From: Congeria kusceri
Lineage: Eukaryota; Mollusca; Bivalvia; Myida; Dreissenidae
Direction: 5' to 3'
DNA length: 64,000 bases
Assembly: GCA_027627225.1 (NCBI GenBank)
Contig: CM051028.1
Span: 20,173,701 to 20,237,700 of the forward strand
Position numbers and translations under genes: made by a program. The notes beneath the pieces are model-generated. The model made no database searches. It saw only the letters and a program-made list of their open reading frames with translations, and had not been told where the DNA came from. Shown piece after piece: positions 34,492 through 45,956 of this stretch (positions are counted from its first letter, which is position 1; each line of letters starts with the position of its first letter).

Positions 34492-36456
34492 GTGCTGACT
34501 CTGAAGGCCGGGAGCCAGCAGTATTACAAAATAGGCCAGCATTGTTAAGGGAAGCTAGTGAAATACACACGACACGATCGGGTTCACATTTTAATAGATT
34601 TCATAACGGGTTTCATGTTACATGTAACGTAGGTTCAAAACCTGTTAATTTCTTAATTGATTGTGGAGATACAACTTCTCTTCTTTCTGATACAATGTTT
34701 TCATCACTTGGTACCGAATGTTCCTTTCACCTTCGGCCGGTTCCCAATGTTCTTAAAACGGTTAACGGGGAACCAGTGCATGCTACCGGAAGTGTTGATT
34801 TGATTGTTGAAATGTGCGGTGAGCGTTTTGACATCTCATTCTTTGTATGTGACTTTGAGGCTGATGGCATTTTAGGACAAGACTTCTTAAAGCAGCATGT
34901 TGATAATATCAACTATAAGAGGTCGTGTTTGGTGATCGGTAATAATGCGGTTCCATTATGGACTGGTGGTGAAGCCAATCAAGTGTGTAGAGTGGAATGC
35001 ATGCAAACCATATCTGTGCCTGCACATACAATAATGTTGATACCGGTCAAAATCCCCATGAAAGAACATCTAGCTGAACTTGGCTATGTAGAGCCTTCAT
35101 TTGATCTGTTGGCGAGGTCCGAGATTGCTGTTATCGGCGGCATTGTTGACACATCTTCCAACACATTTAATATGCATTTATTAAACTATGGGTATTCAGA
35201 TGTTACATTTCACAAGCATACAAATTTAGGGTTTTGTGAATCATACTTTGAACCAAGTTGTTCTGTTGAACGTATTGCGTCTGTACAGAAAACTAGCGAT
35301 ATTGTTTCTCTTCCTGATCACCTTACTGATTTATACAAACGAAGTTCTACACACCTTTCTGATTCAGAGAAACACGATCTTTATAACCTCCTGTGTAAAT
35401 ATAACACTACTTTCTCTAAAGACTCTGGTGACGTTGGTCATATCAATCTTGTCCAGCACAGTATCAATACTCGAGACGCAGCCCCCATTCGTCAGCCACC
35501 CAGACGTATGCCACTGGGCAAACGTGAAATTGAAAAGGAAGAAATTAACAAAATGCTGGATCGTGGTATTATTGAGCCTTCTAGCAGTGCATGGGCCAGC
35601 CCTGTTGTGTTGGTTACCAAGAAAGACGGTACCCCCAGGTTCTGTATTGATTATCGTAGGCTAAATGACGTCACTGTTAAAGATGCCTACCCACTCCCTA
35701 GAGTTGATGATTGTATAGATGCCTTGTCTGGTTCAAAATACTTCAGTTCTCTCGACTTGAACAGTGGATATTGGCAGGTCGCCATGAAGCATGAGGACAA
35801 AGAGAAGACAGCATTTGCTACAACGATGGGTCTATATCAGTTCACGGTTCTGAGTTTTGGTTTGGCGAACGCTCCAAGTACTTTCGAGCGAGTGATGGAG
35901 AATGTATTAAGAGGCTTGCAATGGGTTGAATATCTTTTGTACATGGATGACATAATTATACCAAGTGGGACAGTCAGTGAGGGATTGTCCAGGCTTGAGC
36001 ACATACTACAGCGGCTACAGCAAGCAAACCTTAAGTTAAAACCCTCAAAGTGTGTCTTCTTTCAGAAACAGGTCAAGTTCCTTGGTCATCTTGTCGCAGA
36101 AGACGGTGTTGCAACTGATCCCGACAAAATTGCTGCCGTCCAAAATTGGCCCACTCCACACAATTCAAAAGATGTCAGATCCTTTCTTGGACTTTGCTCC
36201 TATTACCGACGGTTTGTTGACGGCTTTGCCAAAATTGCACGACCGCTGCATCAAGTCACTGAGAAAAACTGCAAATTTGAATGGACTGACGAATGTTCAA
36301 GATCTTTTGATACTCTAAAATCTGCTTTAACTTCTGCTCCAATCCTTGGTTATCCCATCCCGAATTCCAAATTCATATTGGATACTGATGCATCTGATAA
36401 GGCCACAGGAGCTGTATTGTCCCAAATTCAAAATGGTCAAGAAATTATAATTGTAA
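34452..36456 (+). pseudogene. pol: pol, first part: protease, RT, start of RNase H
   Basis: Replication polyprotein, expressed as a gag-pol fusion by -1 frameshifting. The frame is open throughout. An aspartic protease lies near the start (FLIDCGDTTSLLS, about 34649-34687, with D-C-G where D-[ST]-G is usual). Reverse transcriptase follows (about 35470-36130) with the blocks FCIDYRRLN, SSLDLNSGYWQV, LSFGLANAPSTF, the catalytic LLYMDD (about 35935-35952) and FLGHLV. The thumb/connection region and the first RNase H motif (FILDTDASDKATGAVLS) come next. The frame ends artificially in TGA at 36462-36464 because a LINE is inserted after 36456. The rest resumes at 43482. Confidence 0.88.
34479..34520 (+). 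promoter_or_regulatory. Probable -1 ribosomal frameshift site gag to pol
   Basis: The heptamer GGGAAAC (34479-34485) sits in gag phase as G GGA AAC, two codons before the gag TAA. Slipping back one base enters the pol frame, which is open from 34452. After a 7-nt spacer a hairpin can form: TGCTG (34493-34497) with CAGCA (34516-34520), one A-C mismatch, then CTC with GAG and a 10-nt loop. GGGAAAC is a known retroviral slippery sequence. Confidence 0.7.
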
Positions 36457-36962
36457 AAACTTGATTGGTGAAAGAGATGTGTCACAAAATTTGAGCTCTG
36501 ATGTTTATTACAAAATACTCATGTAATAGTGATTCAACAGTGTGACTTTTTACTTGCAAAAGTGTGGAATACAATGAACTTTGACATAGTGCAGTGGGTT
36601 TGAAAATATGGAAGTATAAAAAGATAATATTTGATAAAATATATTTCCTCTTTGTGTGAAAAGTGGCTAAAAATAGAATTTACTAAATATACTCTCACAC
36701 TGTAAATCAATTATCATATTTGCCTGGATTACAATGTTGTGATTGACTGACTGATTGCTTGGAGAAGAAATGCCTAATTGAGGATTAAAATCTAGTGTGT
36801 TCATAACATTGTGCAGGTGCATGTGCATGTGCATAACAGTAAATACCAAATACCAAATGCCCTGTCAGTAGGCCAAGAAATAAACTTGGTTGTCTAAGAG
36901 GATAGAGGATAGACTTTGTGGAATATAAATATAGATTGAGAATAACTGTGCAATAAATAAAC

Positions 36963-37943
36963 ATGAGTGCAAAGGATACGTCCAAACCGTCCAAATACCA
37001 ACCGGCAGGGAAGATGCAAGCAAAAGGAGGTGACAGACCAAAGCGGGGTAATTCCGAAGTCAGCAACGACAGCCTGAATGATGTAAGTGCAATAAGGGCT
37101 CAACTAGATACTCTGGAACAATCAATAACTGATCTAAGTGATGACATAAAACATATGTTGAAAAAAGATGAGGTAGAAAATATCATAACAAACACAGTTT
37201 CTAAAATTATGGCAGAAATTGAAAAACGTAATGAAGATTTTCTAAATAAAATGAAAATAAGTTTGCAAGCAGAAATGGAAACAAAATTGGACAAACTAGT
37301 AGCATTCAGTGTCTCAGAAAAATCCAAAGAGTTTACAGATAGAATTAAATGTGTAGAATTTGAAAACGAGACAATACTAGACAAATTTAACTTAATTAAA
37401 CAAGACCAAAAAAAGTCCTTAGAAATTATGGAAGAAAAGTTAAAATCCACCATAAAAATGAATGAAGAAACCAGCAAACGCTCAAACCACAATGAGCAAT
37501 ACTCAAGAAAGAACAATATTAAAGTGATGAATGTGAAGGAAGATCAAAGTGAAACTGTAGCAGAACTGTCAGACAAAATCATCAAACTATTCAAAGAACA
37601 GGACATAAACATCACACCAGAACAGATCGTAGCAATACATAGAATCCCCACCAAAAAAGGACAAATACGACCAGTCCTGATTAAACTGCATAACAATAAC
37701 GACAAAACCATAGTTATGAGGAAACGAAAAGAGATGAGAAACTCTGGCCACCGACTGGTAGATGATGTCACGGCAATGAACACCGCACTGATGAACCGAC
37801 TGCATTTCCACCATGGCATTGACTCTACCTGGTTCTTCAATGGATCAGTGTTTGCCTTAACAAAACAACAAGAACGTATTAAGTTCGATCTCTATGATAT
37901 CATTGACCTCGTTATTGAAGAATTTCGTGCCCATCGCAAGTAA
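36963..37943 (+). CDS. LINE ORF1: coiled-coil RNA-binding protein
   Basis: 326 residues, intact. The N-terminal 45 residues are basic and proline/lysine-rich. About residues 45-190 are charged and helical, with heptad character consistent with a trimerising coiled coil. The C-terminal part (about 190-326), with NIKVMNVKED, IHRIPTKKGQIRPVLIKL and MRKRKEMRNSGHRLVDDVT, resembles the RNA-binding and C-terminal domains of L1-type ORF1 proteins, which coat LINE RNA. The start at 36963 is the first ATG and lies about 500 bp from the element's 5' end. Confidence 0.8.
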   Translation: MSAKDTSKPSKYQPAGKMQAKGGDRPKRGNSEVSNDSLNDVSAIRAQLDTLEQSITDLSDDIKHMLKKDEVENIITNTVSKIMAEIEKRNEDFLNKMKISLQAEMETKLDKLVAFSVSEKSKEFTDRIKCVEFENETILDKFNLIKQDQKKSLEIMEEKLKSTIKMNEETSKRSNHNEQYSRKNNIKVMNVKEDQSETVAELSDKIIKLFKEQDINITPEQIVAIHRIPTKKGQIRPVLIKLHNNNDKTIVMRKRKEMRNSGHRLVDDVTAMNTALMNRLHFHHGIDSTWFFNGSVFALTKQQERIKFDLYDIIDLVIEEFRAHRK

Positions 37944-39220
37944 CATTAACTTACAGTGTATGTGAACTGTATAAATCACTATGTGAAGAAGAATTCAAAA
38001 CCAGAAGGGGAAGAAATAAGAAGACAGACGGTGAGCCTCCTAGTCTTTTTTGTTCACTAAAACTTAGTCTGTAATAATCAAATTAGAAAATTTTCATATC
38101 TTTGAAATTCATAAAACAAAACTTGTTATGCATAATTTGTTTAAAACAAATATGTTTAAATTAAATTATACATCTTAGAATATATAATAAATAGGAAGTT
38201 CTATTTAATGTATGTACACTTGTCTATGTGTAAGTGCTTAGTATAAAGAATGCTGCATAACTTTTATTACCGTGTATTTTACAACAACAAATGCTCCTCT
38301 TGGATAGAAGACGTAAATATTTATTACTAAACAAATATGTCATATACACATGTGGATTTATTTACGGTATGAAATGAACATGTCTTTTATGACATAACTG
38401 CAACAACAACAATAAAGCTACTTGCAACGTCTCTATTGTAATATCTCTTATCTTAACATATTACAAATTACCTACATATATTACCTACATATTTAAGGTT
38501 GTAACTTTTATGTAATAGTCTATTTATTGTTAGTATGTATGTTGGCAATAGAATAAACCCCTTTCATGACATAAATGCAACAATAAATAGTCTATTTATT
38601 ATTAGTAATATCTTTTATCTTAACATATTACAAATTACCTGCATATATTACCTACATATTTAAGGTTGTAACTTTTATGTAATAGTATGTTTAGCCAGTG
38701 TTATTTATAGACACAGTAACATTGTAGCATTGTTTTTGTTCCACAACTTTCATATAAATAGCCTATTGATTTATATAACGCTATGATTAAATAGCAAAAA
38801 GTATACAACATAAATTGTGCATACCATGTGTCGTACTAGAATGTTTGTTGAAACTATATTATATCTAACAAGATAACTGTCTGTCCATCATGTCACTACA
38901 AGGATGTCTGTCTATTTTATCAATAACTAATGATGTACCTGTTGCTGTTCTGTTTGTCTAATTGTTTTCTTTTTCATTTGAGTATTTTGTAATAAGCGTA
39001 TGTGCTTATAAATTAAGGTTGATCCTTTTTGTAGTTGTTTCAATGTTTATTTGTTCTGTTGTTTGTTTGGACAAAGATAAAATGTATTGCTTGTTATTTA
39101 ATATACATGTGTATAGCAGGGTAATACAACCAAATAGCTGTGACAAGTACGGACTTGACTTTTTGCATGTAAATGAAATACCAAATGAAAAGATAATCAT
39201 TTACATAGACCATGGATAAT
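37944..39220 (+). other. LINE spacer between ORF1 and ORF2
   Basis: 1.28 kb of AT-rich non-coding sequence, long for a two-ORF LINE. It contains an approximately 85-bp direct repeat (about 38442-38520 and 38608-38690) with TCTTAACATATTACAAATTA and CATATTTAAGGTTGTAACTT. No ORF is supported. Confidence 0.6.
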
Positions 39221-42200
39221 GTAAAATTGTTTCCTACAATTGCCGTGGCCTTAATGATATCGCCAAAAGGGATGATGTCTTTAATTATTTAAAAACAATA
39301 AATGCGGATATTTATTGTTTACAAGACTGTCATTTTACTTCTTTAATGGAAAAACAGATCTACTCACAATGGAACGGTGAATGCTATTTTAGTTTTGGCA
39401 CTTCAAACTCAAGAGGTGTATGTATTTTATTTAAAACTAGACTACCCACTAAGGTGCATTCCATAGAAAGAGATATTACTGGAAATTATTTGATTTTAGA
39501 TTTAACAATTGATACACATCGATTTACATTGTGTTCACTATATGGGCCAAACAAAGATACTCCTGTGTTTTTTAGTCACGTTTTCAATGTGTAATTGATA
39601 CAATAGGAAATGACTCTTATATGATATGTGGAGATTTTAATCTTGTACTAAATGTTGACATTGATTATGTCAATTACAAAACACTAAATAATAATAAAAA
39701 ATCTAGGGAATTGTTATCTTCCGTAATCAATGATAGAAGTCTAATTGACACTTTTAGGTTTATTAATGGCGATGTGAAACATTTCACATGGCGAAAGCCC
39801 AACACTGTCCAGCAAGCCAGATTGGACTTTTTCTTAGTCACTAGTAGCTATATTCAGCATATTAGAAATTCTAATATACATGCAAGCTACAGATCTGATC
39901 ATTCTCCTATAACTTTGGAATTGAATTTTGGCAAGATAGAACATGGAAAATGATTATGGAAATTTAACAACTCTTTACTCCATGATATAGAGTACCTAAA
40001 TTGTATAAAACTTAAGATTGAAGAGATTAAGATGCAGTATGCTCTACCTGTCTACAATATTGATACTTTAAATTCATTAGAAAATGATCTTATACAATTT
40101 GCTATAAATGACCAACTTTTTTTAGAAACTCTGTTAATGGAAATCAGAGGTAAAACCATATCATACTCAAGCTACAAATCCAAAATGAATAAAGAAAGAG
40201 AGGGTGATATCTTAAAAGCGGTTGAATTTATAGAAAAAAACCTTACAAACGAGAATATGGAAGAACTGAATTTATTGCAACAAGAACTTGAAAATATTCG
40301 AAATTTAAAAATGAAAGGCTCTTTTATAAGAGCTAGGGCAAAATGGATTGATGATGGTGAAAAACCTTCCAAATACTTCTGTAATTTGGAAACACAACAT
40401 ACTACTAGTAAAACTATTCCATTTATCGAAAATGACGAAGGCAAAAAAATATTTAATCAAAATGATATTCTAAAAGAAGCGGCACAATTTTATAAAATAT
40501 TATACACAAAATCTGTACATAATGAGAATTATAATATACATGAGGACCTTAATGATATACAAACTGGAAAATTAAGTAATGAACAATCACAAGTACTGGA
40601 AGGCCCCATCAAACTGGATGAAATCGCATTCACATTAAAAATTATGAAAAATGACAAAAGTCCTGGATCGGATGGTTTCACCGCAGAATTTTTTAAAGTC
40701 TTCTGGAAAGATTTGGGCCATTTCGTTACTAGAAGTCTTAATTATGCTTTTGCCTCTGGCTATATGTCAATTACTCAAAAACAAGGAATACTTACTTGTA
40801 TACCTAAAGAAAATAAACCCAGACAATTGTTAAAAAATTTACGTCCCTTAACACTTTTAAATGTTATTTATAAACTTGCATCTGGCTCAATTGCAAACAG
40901 ACTTAAAACTGTCCTTGATACTCTGATTTCTAAAGACCAGACAGGATTTATTAAGGGCAGGTACATTGGAGAGAATACTAGACTATTGTATGACATAATG
41001 AAATATACAGAGGATAACGATATCCCTGGACTATTGATGACGATTGACTTTGAAAAGGCATTCGATACCCTTGAGTTTGATTTCATAGAAAAAACTCTAG
41101 AATATTTTAATTTTGGAGTAACATTCAAAAAATGGATATCCCTTTTCTTGTATAACACCATGATTTTAATTCAAATCAATGGATTCTTATCAGATTTTAT
41201 TACTATAGAAAGAGGTTGTCGACAAGGAGACCCGATAAGTTCGTACATCTTTATTCTTTGCGCTGAAATACTGGCAATTACAATTCGGAACTCGAAAACA
41301 ATTAAGGGAATAGAAATTGATAATATAGAATATAAAATCTCTCAGTTTGCCGATGATACTTCTCTCTTTTTAGATGGCTCGGAAAATTCCTTAAATGCAA
41401 CTCTTGATCTGTTACAAGACTTTGCTTCATGTTCTGGATTAAGAATAAATTATGACAAAACAAACCTAATATGGATTGGCTGTAAAAAGTACAGTACACA
41501 GTCAATAAAAACTAAGTAAAAACTAGTCTGGGGGACGACAACTTTCAGAGTTCTAGGAATTATATTTCATGTTGACTTGAATACAATGATAGACATGAAT
41601 TTCTCCAGTAAAATAGAAAAACTACAAAATGTCATAAATTTTTGGAGTAGAAGACACTTAACACGCCTGGGAAAGATAACTGTTATCAAATCATTATTAC
41701 TCCCCTTGTTGACGCACCTATTTATTACCCTCCCTAATCCAGGAGAAATAATACTAAAACAGATAAATAACATCTGTCATAATTATGTCTGGAATGGGCC
41801 TGCTAAAATTAAACATAATGTTGCTATTAAATCTTATGATGATGGAGGTATTTCTATGATAGATGTCTATGCCTTTGAAAAAACAATGAAAATGACATGG
41901 TTAAGGAAAATTGTATTGTGTACTGGAAAATGTTTCCTACTGGTTTATTCATTGTTTGATGTTAAAAAATTGACGAATGTGGGAAAAGATTATGCTGAAA
42001 AAATAGTAAAAACATTAAAAAATTGTTTTTGGAAAGATGTACTTACATGTTATATTGCATATATCAATAAACAAGTTGTTAGTAGGCATGAAGATATATT
42101 AAATATGCCTTTATTTTATAACCACAACTTTAAAATATGTCTGAATAGTATTTATAATAAACATATGTATGACAGACGAGTTAGGTATGTTAGAGATATA

Positions 42201-43004
42201 GTAAGCTCATCTGGACTATTTGTGAGTAAGGATTTGTTAGAATCTTACATTGGTATACAAATTAATTTTCTATTTTATGAAGGCTTAATTAGAACAGTGA
42301 AGAACTTTATAAAAATGTCAGGCTTTGATGTTATAAAAAAGCCAGATATAGAATGTGCATTTACATCCTTTTATTTAAATAATATAGTCTTGATGCAAAA
42401 CCAAAACAAAATTGTATATAAAACGTTTACCTCCAACACAGATATACCAACTTGCCAATCGAAATGGAATATATCTTTCGATAACATTGAATGGAAAAAA
42501 GTACATAGACTTGTTTTTAACTTTTCCAGAGATACATACACCCAGTGGTTTCAGACAAGAATTGTGCACAGAATCCTAGGAACTAAATCTTTACTGTATA
42601 AAATGAATATTGCACAGGATAATTTATGTACTTTTTGCAAAGAACATGAAGAAACTATTATACATTTATTCTGGGACTGCTACTTTACACAAATTGTTGT
42701 CAATTATGTTATTCAATTTTTAAGGTCACATAATATGTACAAATATTCCGAAATTTGTTGTCAAACTATGATACTTGGCAGTACAAATGAAACCATGAGT
42801 GAAATAAATATTTTTATCTTAGAATTGAAAAAATATATATTTATGTGTAAGAAAAAAAGGGTCCCACCCACTATACTAGGACTAAGTAAAAGTTTACGAT
42901 TATCATGGGACATTCAAAACAATGGCAAATGTCAAGAAAAAGAAAAGCAAAAATGGGCAATTGTACAGCTACTTGCCAATCCAATCCACGATGAAGTAGT
43001 GTAG
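39221..43004 (+). pseudogene. LINE ORF2: endonuclease and reverse transcriptase, lightly broken
   Basis: It nicks target DNA and copies LINE RNA in place. The endonuclease begins with IVSYNCRGLND (about 39226) and continues LQDCHF, LCSLYGPN, ICGDFNLV and SDHSPI. One base is missing near 39590 (frame change). A TGA at 39951-39953 interrupts the link to the RT. The RT (40032-41519) shows DKSPGSDGFTAEFF, RPLTLLNVIYKLAS, DQTGFIKGRYIGEN, MTIDFEKAFDTL, GCRQGDPISSYIF and the catalytic FADD (about 41348-41359). A TAA at 41517-41519 interrupts the same frame, which continues to 43004 and includes CTFCKEHEETIIHLFWDC. There are only three lesions in about 1260 codons. The true start is obscured by a TAA just upstream of 39221. 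Confidence 0.85.
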
Positions 43005-43445
43005 TGTATTCAATATCATAATTATACTAGTTTTTTATTGTTCTAATACTTACCCGATACCATTTTGCTGTATGTCTCGCAATGATTTCAAGATTATATT
43101 GTCAGAAGTCCAAACACGATTCTCTGTGGGTTTTTTTTTTTTTTTTTTTTTTTTATATATTTCCTTTCTTCTTTCTTTCATATTTGTGTTTGTATATATG
43201 CCGAAAGTGAGTGTTTTTTGCTATTTTGTTGTACATGCATTCATATAAACATATTTATTTTGCCTCTTCTATAACATTATCAGTAATCTATAAAGATGTT
43301 AAAGACAACTCAACAAATATTATTATACACTAACTTTTATTGTATTTAAACTGTCTGTCTACTAACATCAAACATTGTAAGGTATGGAGCAGGATGACCT
43401 CGACCTGCACATACCTATGGACGAGGTAAATAAAGAATCGGATCA

Positions 43446-43480
<35 letters not shown>
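43005..43480 (+). other. LINE 3' region and poly(A) tail
   Basis: Non-coding. It includes a T24 run (about 43131-43154) and ends in a pure A tail (43447-43480). The homopolymer lengths should be treated with caution. Confidence 0.75.
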
Positions 43481-43481
<1 letters not shown>

Positions 43482-43485
<4 letters not shown>

Positions 43486-45242
43486 TAATTGCATACCACA
43501 GCAAAAGTTTAAATAAACACGAGCAAAACTACTGTGTAACTCGTAAAGAGCTTCTTTCAGTCTTTCACGCACTTTATGCGTTTCATCACTACTTGTATGG
43601 ACAGCCCGTGTTATTACGCACAGATAATGCTGCTGTATCGTGGATGCGAAATCTTAAGCGTCCTACAGGTCAAGTTGCACTATGGCTCGAGACTTTAGGA
43701 ACTTACAACTTGACTGTTACTCATCGTGCGGGTTCAAGTCATGCCAATGCTGATGCGTTATCTCGGTCTCCTTGCTCGAAGTGTGCCACACAGGAGAGTA
43801 GAAACACCACTGTTGACAGTGATGATGATCATAATAATACTGATGTATGCAGGATGGTCCCTTATGAGTGTGATTCAACATCAGTCATTGATCCACCATC
43901 AACCCCACCCCTTTGTTCCACTGCACGCGCAGTAGCAAGGTCACAAACAAAATCGGATTCCATTCCTAAGTCCACAATGGCAGCTTCAGACTGGACTATT
44001 AATAATCAGCAGCTACAATTCCAAGACCAAAACACTCTGGAGAATGTGGGACCGCCTTTTGTCAGATTCAAACGTCCTTTATCGAACATGGTATGAAGGC
44101 GAAGAACCCCGAAGGCAAATAGTTGTGCCAGAATTGCAGCGAAATGATGTACTGCGGTACTTTCATGATATCCCCAGTGCTGGTCATCTTGGCGCAGACG
44201 CTCAATAAGGTACGTCAAACCTTCTACTGGCCTGATATTAAGGCAGATGTTGAAAAGTATTGTACAACATGTGACGCGTGTGCTTCTCGAAAACCCTCGA
44301 AACCACCCAAAGCACTTCTAGGTGAAGCTAAAGTCTACGGACCAATGGAACGACTTGCTGTAGATATATATGGACCACTTCCTAGAACCGAGTCCAACAA
44401 TGCATTTATACTGGTTATTTGTGACTGTTTCACTAGATGGACTGAAGCTATTGCCCTACCCAATCAAGAGTCCATAACAGTGGCTAAGGCGTTTGTTGAC
44501 CACCATGTTTCACGATTTGGTGTTCCACTTATGATTCACTCTGATCTTGGCACCAACTTCACTTCAAATCTCTTCTCTGATATGTGTGATCTCTTGCAAA
44601 TTCACCCCACTAAATCCACTGCCGAGCACCCTCAGGCCAATGGAATTGTGGAACGATTCAATCGTACACTTTGGCAGCATGTTGTTCATGTACTGCAATA
44701 AGAATCAATGCAACTGGGACCAGTATTTGCAGCAAGTCATGATGGCGTATCGCTCTTCCATACATGCGAGCACTGGCCAGACTCCAAATAAGATGACTCT
44801 TGGACGAGATGTTGTTCTCCCTTTACAGGCATGCATTGGATTACCTCCCCATTCTAATGAACATTTAGAACAGGACACCTACACTTCCTATGTCCAGTCC
44901 CTTCACAATAAGCTTGAGGAAATTCATTAAATGGCTCGTAAAGTCCTTCACACTAAGTTACAGTATCACAATCGCCATTATGATATTGGAGCAAGAAAGC
45001 GAGTGTTGTCAGTTGGTGATGGTGTTTGGGTGCACGACTCAACAAAGCGTCCTGGAGTATGCAACAAACTTGCTTCGCAGTGGCAGGGTCCTTGTCTGGT
45101 CACAAAGAGACTTGATGATCTCGTTTATCTTGTAAAAAAGTCACTTAAGGCTCCGGCCAAGGCCATTCACATTGACAGGCTAGTTCGGTACCAAGGTTCA
45201 CAAGTACCCACTTGGTTCCGCAAAGCACTTCCTGCTGAATAG
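43482..45242 (+). pseudogene. pol: pol, second part: rest of RNase H and integrase
   Basis: It continues the frame cut at 36456. The RNase H remainder has TRKELLSVFHAL, LLRTDNAAVSWM and HANADALSR. Integrase follows in shifting frames: an HHCC finger (HDIPSAGHLGAD…CTTCDAC, about 44163-44280), then a DDE core with VDIYGPL, IHSDLGTNF and QANGIVERFNR (about 44350-44660), and a C-terminal part ending WFRKALPAE. Frame changes occur near 44080, 44205 and 44697, and a TAA lies at 44928-44930. The order RNase H then integrase is that of Ty3/gypsy. It is non-functional as it stands. Confidence 0.82.
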
Positions 45243-45956
45243 AAGCCAACACATTATTAATTTAAGATGAACGTGTAGACGAAACACAATCTTATACACT
45301 GTTTATTAAATGTTGTTATCAAATATTGTTCATGTTTAATTTTAATTGTTGTTAATTGCAGTAACTGTTAGGACATTTTAACACATACACTTAATATTCA
45401 ATTTTATAAATAAGCAAATGCACACTGCACTGGTGATTGCTTATAGTGGCACTATATGTCATTTGGAAGCAAAACAGTTTGAGATGAAGTTTTAATTAAA
45501 GTAATTGTTGAAGTTGCGATTTTCAACAAATGTCTATGTATAAGAATTAAGTTTAGTACAACTTAATGACAAGCACATAAGAAATTTATTTCGTTTATCT
45601 CGGTAGCTTGTTCATGTATTGCACATTTGGGTATTGCGTCTAAGAGAGACTCTTTACTTTACAGCAGTTGCATAATAGTTCGACTGTGAGAACGGTTTAT
45701 AGATTTTCTGGAGCTCGCTCAACCGAGTAGGCAGCGGCCTGATCAACCGTGATCCTTACTCAACTGTATTTGTCGATGAGAAACCGTTGTTGCGAACTAG
45801 TCCAGTATAAATGCGTTTATCTGGATTGAGGAGTTCGTTTCTGAAAACGATGGATACTGCGAACAGTTTCTCAGTCAATGTCACCATTAAACGTTCATGC
45901 CATCGTATCTTATGTGTTCTTAAAACATCTCATCAACTGTTTTTGCAGGTCTTGAC
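45243..45956 (+). promoter_or_regulatory. pol-ORF3 spacer ending in a splice acceptor
   Basis: 700 bp with no coding. It ends in CATCAACTGTTTTTGCAG (acceptor AG at 45947-45948), only 8 nt before the ORF3 ATG at 45957. This suggests that ORF3 is made from a spliced subgenomic RNA, as retroviral env is. A second weaker acceptor, TTTACTTTACAG, is at about 45663. Confidence 0.55.

Larger units (their letters stand above)
36457..43480 (+). mobile_element. L1/Tx1-type LINE inserted in the gypsy RNase H
   Basis: A 7.0-kb non-LTR retrotransposon with a 5' region, ORF1, spacer, ORF2 and 3' region ending in about 34 adenines (43447-43480). The host sequence AATTGTAA is duplicated at 36449-36456 and 43481-43488. 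Joining across it restores the interrupted RNase H reading frame, so both borders are exact. The two-ORF plan, APE-type endonuclease, RT and C-terminal C-x2-C…H…C motif fit the L1/Tx1 group. The length suggests that it is close to full length. Only a few lesions are present. Confidence 0.9.
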
